From DSQK01 sp964550175 (lineage in GTDB: Archaea > Nanobdellota > Nanobdellia > Woesearchaeales > ARS49): DNA of 64,000 bases. The notes under the pieces were generated by a model. That model was not told the DNA's origin. It was given only the letters and a program-made list of their open reading frames with translations, and did not search any database. A program made the translations under genes and the position numbers. The first letter of the stretch is position 1; each line of letters begins with the position of its first letter. The stretch spans positions 62,001-126,000 of the forward strand of contig CAZJXP010000001.1 of NCBI GenBank assembly GCA_964550175.1, written 5' to 3'. Shown in pieces: positions 51,519-60,043 of this stretch.

Positions 51519-53753
51519 GTGGCAGAAACGACTAGTGCGCAGAACGAGAACGGCTCTTCCTATGATATCCCTGTCATCTTGCCCGCCTCCCAAAACAAAC
51601 GGGACTTAATCATGAGCCGATTGGAGGATGTCGTTGAAGTCAGGTACAAAGACAACCCTGAAGACAAAGGCTGCATCAACCTCAATGTGTGCGAAGACCC
51701 GAAAATCACCGAGCTCGCGATGGAACTCGACCAGGCGCACCGACCTTCCGACAAGAAAAACACGCTCATTCTTTTCAGCAAAGAGCCAAACTGGCAATAT
51801 TTCAGCCAGCTCGGACGCCAAAAGACCGACATCATGGTGCTCGAAGCCGTCTTGAAGGAATTCACGCGCGAACAGCTCATCCCCTACGTCCGCAAGGAAT
51901 TTCCGCTGCCGGATCCGAGCACGCTGAACAACATCCTCGCCCAGCATGTCGCGATCGCGGATCTCTACGGCAGAAAACCAAAAGCGTTCCAAAACGATTT
52001 GCAGCGTATCGTCGACGAATACGCGCTCAAGGTCAACCTTGACGCTCGCATGTCCGACGAAATGCTCGCGCCGCGACACGGAATGCTCCTGAACATGCTC
52101 ATCCGCAACCGGGACTTCGTCCAGGGCTTCCCCGACAACTACTTCCCGATTAATGATCTCGCATTCAAAGAGGCGATCGTGCGCAGATACAACGAAGTCA
52201 ATGCCGCCGAAGAAATCACTGATATCAGCACCCTCTCGCTTGACACGCTGAACAGCATCAAGCACTCGCTCGCGAAAGAAATTCCGACAATCCGGGCAAA
52301 GCTCGGCCGCGAAGCGAAAGACCGTCTTCTTGCAGGAATGAAACAGCCGCTCGAACAAATCGTCCGAACCGAGAACATCATCCCGATCGACAGCCGAGGA
52401 CCCGTGCACAAGATAACGTTCAGCCTCTGCCCAACGGACAACGAACCCGCGCAAGAATTCTCGGCAATCGTAAAAACATTCGACACCTCCGACCCGGAAA
52501 GCCCGGCCGAGAAGAATTTCAACAACGAACGATTGGCGATCAAGCATTTTTCGCGTGCCGGAGTATTGAACAACCTGTATTTCACCACAATTGATCTACC
52601 CCAGATGCACGCCATTGCGCTCAATGTCATCAACGACGAGCCGCTGCCGACCGCGCTAAGCCGACCCGCGCACGAATTGCCTGGAATGATCCACGTCCTC
52701 GGCGCAGAAGCCGCAAAGCTCCACGCATACGCTCCGACCACACTATCCCGAGGAAACGTCCGAAAGGATGCGTTTTCGCGCAACGCGTTCTTCAGCGACC
52801 GACTCATCGGCGATACTTCCTACTTTTTCGAGCCGCTGACAAAACTCTTCCGCGAACGCGGCATCCTGGACAAAGCCACTACGGATGACCTTGAACATGA
52901 GATCTCGCGCGGGCTCACTCCATTGATCGCAAAAGCCGCCGCGGCAACGCAGTACGACACGCTCTGCTGCGACTTCCGAGCGGAAAACTGGTTCGTCCGA
53001 AAGAAGAACGGCTCCTGGGTGTGCACCAAGATTGACTATGAAACACTGCGCATCGCGCCCGCGCAAATGGACCTCGCCCGATTGCCAATTACGAATCCAG
53101 TCCTTTGGGCGAACCGACACCTCCTCTACGGCAGCTACATCAAGAGCTACAACGAGCAGGCGGCCGAAGTCAACGATAAATTAGTCAAACGCGCGATCTA
53201 CAACCCCCATGCACTGCTGCTTCAGCTCATGAAACGCGACGTGCGCGACGCGAATCTCGCCGGAACTGACTCGTTCATCCCTGAGCTCTCGCGAACGTAC
53301 GTGAAAACGCAGGTCACCGAGCGCCAAATGCGCGGAACCAACGCGCCGACGCTCGACGCATTGCGACGCGACATCGTCGACCTGCGCGCAAAAGAAAAGA
53401 AGCCCATCACGAACCTCCAAGCGTACCATCTCAAGCTCTATTTCGACGACCTCTCATCTTTCATGGGCAACTTCAAGGAAGAACGTTCGCTCATCACGGA
53501 CGAGCACGCGTTCTTCGAGCATCTGCAGCTTTTTGAGTTCTTCGCCGCGCTCGAGCAGACCGGCATCTACGCAGGAAACATCCTGGCGCGCGGACAGACC
53601 CAGAAACGAAAGGAATACATCACGACGAACTTTTCACGCGTGCAAGAGCTTTCGAACATCATAGGCTTCCAACTCAAGACCAAGGATAGCGCGCCGTTCG
53701 CATACGCGCTGAACGCGATCAAGACGCTTTCCGACGCAGCAAGCAAGATTTAG
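51519..53753 (+). CDS. Large protein with phosphotransferase/kinase-like domain
   Basis: The protein has 744 residues. The middle (about 290-520) resembles an aminoglycoside-phosphotransferase or choline-kinase-type fold: SAIVKTFD, EKNFNNERLAIKHF, a catalytic-loop-like CCDFRAENWFV (about 485-495) and KIDYETLR (about 503). The N-terminal 280 and C-terminal 220 residues are mostly helical and unrecognised. AGGGGG precedes the GTG at 51519 by a few bases; a TTG one codon earlier is possible. TTTATAAA lies at 51457. Confidence 0.6.
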   Translation: MAETTSAQNENGSSYDIPVILPASQNKRDLIMSRLEDVVEVRYKDNPEDKGCINLNVCEDPKITELAMELDQAHRPSDKKNTLILFSKEPNWQYFSQLGRQKTDIMVLEAVLKEFTREQLIPYVRKEFPLPDPSTLNNILAQHVAIADLYGRKPKAFQNDLQRIVDEYALKVNLDARMSDEMLAPRHGMLLNMLIRNRDFVQGFPDNYFPINDLAFKEAIVRRYNEVNAAEEITDISTLSLDTLNSIKHSLAKEIPTIRAKLGREAKDRLLAGMKQPLEQIVRTENIIPIDSRGPVHKITFSLCPTDNEPAQEFSAIVKTFDTSDPESPAEKNFNNERLAIKHFSRAGVLNNLYFTTIDLPQMHAIALNVINDEPLPTALSRPAHELPGMIHVLGAEAAKLHAYAPTTLSRGNVRKDAFSRNAFFSDRLIGDTSYFFEPLTKLFRERGILDKATTDDLEHEISRGLTPLIAKAAAATQYDTLCCDFRAENWFVRKKNGSWVCTKIDYETLRIAPAQMDLARLPITNPVLWANRHLLYGSYIKSYNEQAAEVNDKLVKRAIYNPHALLLQLMKRDVRDANLAGTDSFIPELSRTYVKTQVTERQMRGTNAPTLDALRRDIVDLRAKEKKPITNLQAYHLKLYFDDLSSFMGNFKEERSLITDEHAFFEHLQLFEFFAALEQTGIYAGNILARGQTQKRKEYITTNFSRVQELSNIIGFQLKTKDSAPFAYALNAIKTLSDAASKI

Positions 53754-54661
53754 ATTTCTAGCTCTATTCTGATGCTGATCAGGTGAAACACAGTCTGCGC
53801 TGCCGCGAGAAGCTCGTGCACGATCGGGTCCTGACGGTTGGGCGCGGAGTCGAACGCTCGTTTCGCCATCTGCTGGATTGATTGGTGCAGCACCGCGGCC
53901 GTCTCGGCTTTTTCTTTGTTGAACGAGTAGAACAAGTCCATGTACTGCTCGAACAGCTGGTTGATGACGCTGAACAATTTCAGCACCTTCTTGTCAAGCT
54001 TTCTTAATCGCTCGTCCGCGACGTGGTTGCAGATTGCCTTGTAATGGTCGGCGATCTTCTCCAACTCATAGACTGTGAGGAACAAGTAGGTGGTTTTTCT
54101 AAATGTCTGCTCGCCAAACTTGTTCAACAGACGTTCGCAGAAAAGGGAAAAACGGTTGTTCGTCATCTCGAGCGCGAGCACTTCCGACAGGCGCTCGAAC
54201 GCCCCGTCGCTCACGGTGGTGTACGCGTTCTTCGCCAGTTCAGAGGTGACGAAAAACACTCGGCGCAGGACGTTGTCGAACTCCGAGCTGAGGTTTTCCG
54301 AGACGTTTCTAAAAATGCACGTGCCTTCCCCTTGACTGACGAGCTCGAACCCGAGAAGAATCTTGTTCGCCAACGACTGCAGGAACGCGAGAATCTCAGG
54401 ACGATCGTACTGGATTCGGACTTCATCGTACCCCGAACGGTAGGCCGCCACAAGGTACCTTCCGACGAGCAAATTGAGCTTCGAAACATCAATGGACACG
54501 CTTTCCGCTTTTGGCGAGCTCTTCGTCCGAATGATAAGATCTTCGCCTTTCTCGATAATCTCGACTTCCTGGCCCTTTTTCAGGTTGCGCTGCACGGCCC
54601 ACTTTCTTGGCAAGGAAACGAGCTGGGTGGAATTCCCGATCTGAATTATCTTGCGTTGCAT
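53750..54661 (-). CDS. AbrB-PhoU regulator of phosphate uptake type
   Basis: The protein has 303 residues. The first 45 form a SpoVT/AbrB swapped-hairpin DNA-binding domain (RKIIQIGNSTQLVSLPRKWA), the rest two PhoU-type three-helix bundles (VYELEKIADHYKAICNHV is a metal-cluster-like helix). Such archaeal fusions are annotated phosphate uptake regulators, but no Pst genes are in the window. The TTTATATA box upstream selects the ATG at 54661 over longer frames. Confidence 0.85.
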   Translation of the reverse strand: MQRKIIQIGNSTQLVSLPRKWAVQRNLKKGQEVEIIEKGEDLIIRTKSSPKAESVSIDVSKLNLLVGRYLVAAYRSGYDEVRIQYDRPEILAFLQSLANKILLGFELVSQGEGTCIFRNVSENLSSEFDNVLRRVFFVTSELAKNAYTTVSDGAFERLSEVLALEMTNNRFSLFCERLLNKFGEQTFRKTTYLFLTVYELEKIADHYKAICNHVADERLRKLDKKVLKLFSVINQLFEQYMDLFYSFNKEKAETAAVLHQSIQQMAKRAFDSAPNRQDPIVHELLAAAQTVFHLISIRIELEI

Positions 54662-54792
54662 ATAGTTAATAGGTATTTGACAACAAATATATAAATATTT
54701 CGTATTTATATAAAATGTATAAATTATAAGGGCAATTAATATATTGGGCATTCCCCACCCTTAAGGGATAATCAATAGGGAGGTGGAATTAC

Positions 54793-54984
54793 ATGCAAAA
54801 GAAAACATGGCTAGATGAACTCGAACAGTCTCGAGTCGATATTGACGCGGACGCAGAGCTCATAGCAGAAGACATTTACGAAGACGAGGGGCCTTTGGCC
54901 GGGTTTGAGCATGCCGCCGAACACGCCTATGACAAGGAATTCCTCAAGGAGGACGCCGACAAGGCGGACTGGTTTGAGGACTAA
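54793..54984 (+). CDS. 63-residue acidic protein with strong Shine-Dalgarno
   Basis: About a third of residues are Asp or Glu (ELIAEDIYEDEG, DADKADWFED). GGGAGGTGG ends seven bases before the ATG at 54793, a textbook ribosome-binding site in a region where most genes are leaderless. Probably highly expressed. Function unknown. Confidence 0.72.
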   Translation: MQKKTWLDELEQSRVDIDADAELIAEDIYEDEGPLAGFEHAAEHAYDKEFLKEDADKADWFED

Positions 54985-55069
54985 GATAACCAACGTCGAC
55001 GAGCTGCGCGCGTACGTGCGCGACCTGCTCGACGAACAGGAACGCCTTGAGCGGATTTTCCGCCATTAA
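54974..55069 (+). CDS. 31-residue micro-protein overlapping the acidic gene
   Basis: TTG at 54974, eleven bases inside the previous gene in another frame, starts MRTKITNVDELRAYVRDLLDE...RIFRH. The sequence is an amphipathic helix with heptad leucines. It ends just before the terminator hairpin at 55091. Plausible but short. Confidence 0.4.
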   Translation: MRTKITNVDELRAYVRDLLDEQERLERIFRH

Positions 55070-55090
55070 AGTCTTCACTCACTGACGGGT

Positions 55091-55131
55091 CTGCCGGTTC
55101 CGCAAGGGACCGGCGGATTCCTTTTAAATTT
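55091..55131 (+). terminator. GC-rich hairpin with GCAA tetraloop and T-rich tail
   Basis: Stem 55091-55101 pairs with 55106-55116 (11 bp, one G-T) around GCAA, followed within four bases by CTTTTAAATTTT. It sits directly after the acidic gene and its overlapping micro-ORF, and it is the only classic stem plus T-tail seen in the window. Confidence 0.65.
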
Positions 55132-55281
55132 TAGAAAAATTTAATTAAATTCCTTCTCGTTCGAACTCCGGAAACGAAGCAATAGAACGCTTGCTTCGCA
55201 AGCGTGGTTAAGACTTTTCCCTCATTCTCACGAAGTCGGAACACGCGTTGCGCGCTTATTCGTCCTCGCGCCCCCGAGAAC

Positions 55282-55338
55282 CTTTTTACCGCCCCGATTG
55301 GACGCGTTCCGTCGTTCGTTTCTGCAAAATTCAATCGG
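55282..55338 (+). repeat. Box-hairpin intergenic element (copy 8)
   Basis: CTTTTTACCG at 55282-55291 is followed by CCGATTG (55294-55300), which pairs with CAATCGG (55332-55338), around GGACGCG...CTGCAAAAT. The rest of this 310-bp gap, from the terminator to about 55280, shows no gene. Confidence 0.6.
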
Positions 55339-55379
55339 CATCCGCAACCCTTTTAAACCTACAAAACGTTCTTGATTAC

Positions 55380-55928
55380 GTGGTAAAGGAAGCAAAGAAA
55401 GAAACGGAACCGAAAGCGGAAACGCTCGGCGGCCAGGTTTGTCCGGTGTGCGGCAAGAAGACCCTCACGCTATCTGAGGCCGACACGGAAGTGCCGTACT
55501 TCGGAAAACTATTCATCTTCGGGATGAGCTGCTCCGACTGCGGATTCCACAAATCCGACGTCGAAATGGCCGAGAACAAGGGCCCGATGAAGGTCACGTT
55601 CGAGGCGACATCAAAAGAAGATCTCTCAGTCCGCGTCGTGAAATCGAGCGAAGCGACGGTTAAATTGGGAACCATCGGCTCCATCGAGCCCGGGCCGTCA
55701 AGCGAAGGCTACGTCACGAACATCGAAGGACTCATCAACCGCATCAAGGAACAGGTCGAACATCTCCGCGACGCGGCCGAGGACGACGACGAGCGCCACA
55801 AGGCAAAAAATGTTTTGAAACGCATCATGCGCGTGCTCTGGGGCGAAGACCCATTGAAAGTCACCATCGACGACCCCACCGGCAACTCGGCGATCATCTC
55901 AGACAAAGCCGTGCGGAGCAAAAAATGA
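55380..55928 (+). CDS. ZPR1-related zinc-finger protein
   Basis: The protein has 182 residues. A zinc ribbon (VCPVCGKKT ... SCSDCGFHKSDVE) is followed by the alpha/beta domain typical of ZPR1 (GPMKVTFEATSKEDLSVRVVKSSEATVKLGTIGSIEPG, YVTNIEGLINRI). In eukaryotes ZPR1 binds elongation factor 1A; the archaeal version is a single repeat. GTG at 55380 lies 29 nt after CCCTTTTAAA, so the longer ORF upstream is rejected. Confidence 0.88.
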   Translation: MVKEAKKETEPKAETLGGQVCPVCGKKTLTLSEADTEVPYFGKLFIFGMSCSDCGFHKSDVEMAENKGPMKVTFEATSKEDLSVRVVKSSEATVKLGTIGSIEPGPSSEGYVTNIEGLINRIKEQVEHLRDAAEDDDERHKAKNVLKRIMRVLWGEDPLKVTIDDPTGNSAIISDKAVRSKK

Positions 55929-56092
55929 AACTTGAACGACATGCATCGAAGATAAAGCCGACCCTGCGAGTTGCGGACGACATCCTCAACTTAACTACGC
56001 TCGACACGAACGTGCTCGTCAAACATCTGGACGAGCAGATACGATTACGCGAAATGTCCGTCGAAAGCCGGTTCAAGAAGAAGATTTCTTGA
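55925..56092 (+). CDS. 55-residue protein coupled to ZPR1-like gene
   Basis: ATG overlaps the ZPR1-like stop (ATGA). The 55 residues are basic and helical (RVADDILNLTTLDTN, KHLDEQIRLREM). Stop overlaps the next, convergent gene by 20 bases. Function unknown. Confidence 0.6.
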   Translation: MKLERHASKIKPTLRVADDILNLTTLDTNVLVKHLDEQIRLREMSVESRFKKKIS

Positions 56093-56870
56093 CAATATCC
56101 ATGACTCTGTCTTTGACCCAACCGTAATTTGGCTTAATATCATTGTTGAACTTATCTAGAATGTTGAACTCGGAGTTCGCTATCGCGCGGGCGAGATATC
56201 CTTTCCGTCCGGACGCATCCGTCAATTCTTCCGCGAGCGTCAAGTCATCCGTTATCGCTTTCGACTGCGCAATCAACAACAATTGACAATAATCGTCAAA
56301 ATCGATTATTGGTAGGCCCTTTTCCTCTTGCAACGGCTTGATGACAAACTTATGAAAGTGGTCCCGTCGCTCGATCGCGCCCGAGTAATCCTGGTTTCTG
56401 ACTGCGTAGCCGATGTCCCTCATCGCATTGAATACCGAGACGTGCAATCCGGTTAATTCGAAAAGCTCAAGCAGCACGTCGTGATACGCCGTCACGCGCT
56501 CGATATCAACTTCAATTCCGCCCCGCGCGAGCATATTTCTTAACATCGGGATGTTGCCCGTCTGGTCGAACGCGGCGTATTTCACCATTTCGACTAATTT
56601 CTTTTGCGTCTGCGCGGAATAATACTCTTTTCGGTTCTTGTTCGACCATTTGCCGATCTCCCGCTCGTTCTCCAGATTCTTGATGATGTCGTCAAGCGAA
56701 AGGACCTCGTCATCCGCCCCATGCTCCATATCGATGTGCATCGCGGCCGTGGACAAGAAATGAATCTCGGCGTCGCTCACCTCGACATTAAGCACCTGCG
56801 ACGCATTAATCACGTCATCGGCGTAATCAGAAGGCGCATATCTTTTCGGCTCATCCTCATCAAATTCCAC
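56073..56870 (-). CDS. Hypothetical helical protein
   Basis: The protein has 265 residues, mostly helical and acidic (EFDEDEPKRYAPSDYADDV at the start). The frame opens further upstream, but GCTTATAAGG at 56891-56900 lies about 30 nt before the GTG at 56870, which is preferred. No family recognised. Confidence 0.7.
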   Translation of the reverse strand: MEFDEDEPKRYAPSDYADDVINASQVLNVEVSDAEIHFLSTAAMHIDMEHGADDEVLSLDDIIKNLENEREIGKWSNKNRKEYYSAQTQKKLVEMVKYAAFDQTGNIPMLRNMLARGGIEVDIERVTAYHDVLLELFELTGLHVSVFNAMRDIGYAVRNQDYSGAIERRDHFHKFVIKPLQEEKGLPIIDFDDYCQLLLIAQSKAITDDLTLAEELTDASGRKGYLARAIANSEFNILDKFNNDIKPNYGWVKDRVMDIVKKSSS

Positions 56871-57021
56871 AAAAATACGGGATAATAACCCCTTATAAGC
56901 GTTCTGACCGAAATAAGTGAACAACAAGCTATGACTTTATTGCGACAATACTTCCCGCCAGTTTTTATCTCCTGATGCATTATATAGACTAGATTATGAC
57001 AATACTGCGACAGGTGAGAAT

Positions 57022-57225
57022 ATGACCGACAAACCAGAACAAGTAGGATTCCACAAAGGCGCGCTGACAACCTTGGCAAAAGAGCGAGAAGAGCTCATCA
57101 GAATACTCGGCATCGTCGAGCAACTGATGCAGATGCACCTCAAGGGACTGAAAGACTTAGGCGTCGACTTGGAATCAGAAGCTAAGAAGGCCCCGAAGAA
57201 GCTCGAGGACGCGCTGAAGAAATGA
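57022..57225 (+). CDS. 67-residue coiled-coil protein
   Basis: Heptad-patterned leucines run through LTTLAKEREELIRILGIVEQLMQMHLKGLKDLG, then a KK-rich tail. AGGTGAG precedes the ATG. It overlaps the HExxH gene (ATGA), so it may be its partner. Confidence 0.65.
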   Translation: MTDKPEQVGFHKGALTTLAKEREELIRILGIVEQLMQMHLKGLKDLGVDLESEAKKAPKKLEDALKK

Positions 57226-57974
57226 GCAATTACCAATCCGCGATACAGGCGTACGGCTCTTCATCTTCCTATTTGCCGTTCATGCGCTCAAGCTATCTCG
57301 GACAGGGAAACTATTCCCGTGGCGGAAACGCCTATCTCGGTTCGAATGCGACGATGGACTACATCGCGCAGAAATCCGAAAACCCAACTATTACGGCATC
57401 CGCGACGCGCGAATATCACTTCGCGCCAGCCGACTTCCTGTCCGGCATTCCGACGCGGCTGGTGAACGCGAACGAGGACTTGCTGCCCTTGGTCGAGCAA
57501 GCGTTCGAGAAAACAACGAACCAGCAATTCCCCGACGGCATCCTGTTCAACGTCGTTTCAGAAGAAGTCCTCGCAAAAACCTTCGGTCCGGGCTACACGC
57601 CTTCGTTGCAAGGGTTCTGCCTGAACCGAAACGGCTTCGGCACGTCGGAAATCTTCGTCAAGCAAGGAGAACTCGCGCAGGTCATGCTCACGCTCGGCCA
57701 CGAAATCGGGCACGCGCTCACGCCAGCCTTAGCTGACGCCCGCGATGAAGAAGCGAAAGCGTTTGCCTTTTCCTTGGCCTGGATGGAGAAAATCAAGGAG
57801 CACAACATCGGCAACATTGCCGTCGCAATCCATCCCGAGCCGGCGCACAACGGGCTCCACAATGTCGCGTTCAATTTCGTCATGACCTTAGGCACGAACT
57901 TCCTCGAAACGTTCCGGGACGTCGCCAAGGGAATAACCAGCATCAATAACCGGTTAGAAACCATACTCAGGTGA
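57222..57974 (+). CDS. HExxH putative metallopeptidase
   Basis: The protein has 250 residues. LGHEIGHALTP (160-170) is a zincin motif; the acidic DARDEEAKAF just after it can provide a third ligand (E176/E177). The N-terminus is Ser/Tyr/Gly-rich. Overlaps the small coiled-coil gene before it and the nucleotidyltransferase gene after it, so all three are co-translated. Confidence 0.7.
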   Translation: MSNYQSAIQAYGSSSSYLPFMRSSYLGQGNYSRGGNAYLGSNATMDYIAQKSENPTITASATREYHFAPADFLSGIPTRLVNANEDLLPLVEQAFEKTTNQQFPDGILFNVVSEEVLAKTFGPGYTPSLQGFCLNRNGFGTSEIFVKQGELAQVMLTLGHEIGHALTPALADARDEEAKAFAFSLAWMEKIKEHNIGNIAVAIHPEPAHNGLHNVAFNFVMTLGTNFLETFRDVAKGITSINNRLETILR

Positions 57975-59896
57975 AGACAATGGCAAAAAAAACTGAAAAG
58001 AAGACTGACGCTTACGTCAAGAACGACAAAATCGACAAGAAAGAGTACAAGCCCGGCGAAAAAATGCCGGAAGTGCTCGATCCGCTGGCGCAACTGCCTC
58101 CTGAAGTCCAGGAACAATTGAAGAAAATCAAGGAAAAAATCGACGTCTTCCAAAAGAAGATTCTCGAAAAGTTCGACAAGTACATCGTCGGCATCGGACT
58201 CCTTCCGCCGCCGAAAGAGCCGCCGGCAAATTTGCCGCCCGAAGTGCTCGCGGAAGAATTGAAGCGTCACAAGGAAGACAAGGACAAGGTCCACGTGCTC
58301 GTCTTGATCGACGACTCCGACAGTCAGAAGATGAGCAAACAAGAGCTGAAAGACAAGCTCACCGCCATTATCCAAAAGGACGCGAAGGACGCGGACGAAA
58401 AGCTTTCCGTGCAGACCATCATCCTCTCCGAAGTCTGGCAAAGCTGCTACGACGGAAAGTACGACCTGACTCAGCTCATTGCATTGTGCGCCCCGGTGTT
58501 CGACCGAGGCTGGTTGGGCTCCATCAAATTGGCCGAAGTCCACAAGCAGATGGTGCTGAAGAAGTTCGAGAAGTACGTCGTCTCCTACGTGCTTGCGGGA
58601 AGCCGAATGCGCGGAACAGCCACGGCCGCGTCGGACGTCGACGTCTGGATCGTCGTGGACGACACGGACGTCAAGAAGATGACACGCGCGGAATTGCGCG
58701 ACAAATTGCGCGCCATCATCCTCGGCATGGGCGTCGAGGCCGGCGAAATCACCGGCATCAAGAACAAGATCGAAACCCAAATCTACATTTTGACCGACTT
58801 CTGGGAAGGGCTCAAGGACGCGAACGCGGTGTACTTCACTTTGTTGCGCGACGGCGTTCCCTTCTACGACCGCGGCATCTTCATGCCGTGGAAGCAGTTG
58901 CTCAAAATGGGCAGAATCAAGCCGTCAGCCGAAGCCATTGACATGTACATGAGCTCCGGCGAACAAGCGCTCGAGCGCGTCAAGATGCGACTTAAGGAAA
59001 TCGCCATCGAAGACTTCTACTGGGCGTTGTTCACACCGTCACAGGCTGCGTTGATGTTGTATGGGTTACCTCCGCCCGCGCCGCGCGAAACGGCACAAGT
59101 GCTGCGCGACATCTTCGTCAAGAAAGAGCATCTGCTCGAAGACAAAGACGTCGACGTCATCCAAAAAGTGCTTGAGACGCGAAAAGCGTTGGAACACGGC
59201 GACAAGAAGGAAATCACGGGTAAGGAAATCGATGAACTGTACGCGCAGTCCGAGGCGTATTTGAAACGTATCAAGAAGCTGTTCACGCAGATTGAAGGCA
59301 TCAAGGAAAAGGAAATGATGCTCAACACGTACGACCACATCGTCACGGTCGTGCGCGATATTTTGCAGCTCGAAGGGATCGCGAAAACGACCGATGACCA
59401 AATCATGAAAACGTTTGAAGCGGAACTTGTTCACTCGGGCAAACTGCCTCAATCGTTGCACCGAAGCCTCGAAACCATCGTCAAGGCGAAGAAGGACTAC
59501 GACTCCGGCAAGCTAACGAAGACCGAAGTCGATCAGATCCGCAAAGAGTCGAACGAACTGATCCGCTCGCTCGTCGACTATCTGCAGCGCAAGCGCGGGG
59601 TCGAGCTGTCCAAGGCAAGAATCCGTGTCAAGTACGGCTCCAAGTTCGGCGAAGTCTTGCTGTTAGGCGACAAAGCGTTCATCACGCATGATTTGGACGC
59701 CGACCCGAAGGCGATCTCGAAAGCGCCTTTGAAGTCAGACGGCAGCCTCGGACTGGCGGAAAGCAGCAACTACGAGGAACTCGAAACGGCGTTGGCTTCG
59801 GCCAAATTGCCGCAACGGGCCTTCCTTAAGTCGCCGATATTCGCGGACTTGAAGCGAATCTTCGGCGCGGACGTTGAGGTATTAATCAATGGTTGA
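57971..59896 (+). CDS. Internally duplicated nucleotidyltransferase with helical C-terminus
   Basis: The protein has 641 residues. Residues about 195-325 are a polymerase-beta-type nucleotidyltransferase with GS (210-211) and DVD (222-224): LAGSRMRGTATAASDVDVWIVV. Residues 65-190 repeat its pattern (VHVLVLIDDSDSQKMSKQELKDKL; FDRGWLGSIK) but lack GS and DxD, so are a degenerate copy. A long helical region (330-540) and a small C-terminal domain follow. Start is GTG at 57971 (GTGA overlap) or ATG at 57980. Confidence 0.75.
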   Translation: MKTMAKKTEKKTDAYVKNDKIDKKEYKPGEKMPEVLDPLAQLPPEVQEQLKKIKEKIDVFQKKILEKFDKYIVGIGLLPPPKEPPANLPPEVLAEELKRHKEDKDKVHVLVLIDDSDSQKMSKQELKDKLTAIIQKDAKDADEKLSVQTIILSEVWQSCYDGKYDLTQLIALCAPVFDRGWLGSIKLAEVHKQMVLKKFEKYVVSYVLAGSRMRGTATAASDVDVWIVVDDTDVKKMTRAELRDKLRAIILGMGVEAGEITGIKNKIETQIYILTDFWEGLKDANAVYFTLLRDGVPFYDRGIFMPWKQLLKMGRIKPSAEAIDMYMSSGEQALERVKMRLKEIAIEDFYWALFTPSQAALMLYGLPPPAPRETAQVLRDIFVKKEHLLEDKDVDVIQKVLETRKALEHGDKKEITGKEIDELYAQSEAYLKRIKKLFTQIEGIKEKEMMLNTYDHIVTVVRDILQLEGIAKTTDDQIMKTFEAELVHSGKLPQSLHRSLETIVKAKKDYDSGKLTKTEVDQIRKESNELIRSLVDYLQRKRGVELSKARIRVKYGSKFGEVLLLGDKAFITHDLDADPKAISKAPLKSDGSLGLAESSNYEELETALASAKLPQRAFLKSPIFADLKRIFGADVEVLING

Positions 59897-60029
59897 TAAC
59901 ATTTATCAATCAGCGGCGAAGCAGTCTTATGTGAAGGCGTACCTGCCCTCGCAAGAGCCGCAAAAACCGTTCATGCGCTTCATGTGCCGAAACACGTGCC
60001 GCATGTTCGGAAAATGCTCGTGCAAATAA
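59889..60029 (+). CDS. 46-residue cysteine-rich protein
   Basis: ATG at 59889 overlaps the previous gene by eight bases. The C-terminus FMCRNTCRMFGKCSCK has four cysteines in a compact pattern that suggests metal binding or a disulfide knot. Precedes the CBS gene on the same strand. Confidence 0.5.
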   Translation: MVDNIYQSAAKQSYVKAYLPSQEPQKPFMRFMCRNTCRMFGKCSCK

Positions 60030-60043
60030 AAAATGGTGACCGA

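Noticed and set aside
51606..52547. 313-codon antisense frame opposite the kinase-like gene
   Set aside because: No domain, no promoter, and the plus-strand gene is continuous through the region.
57593..58780. 395-codon antisense frame across the HExxH and nucleotidyltransferase genes
   Set aside because: It spans two well-supported overlapping genes in the other direction and its low-complexity translation is typical of antisense readings.
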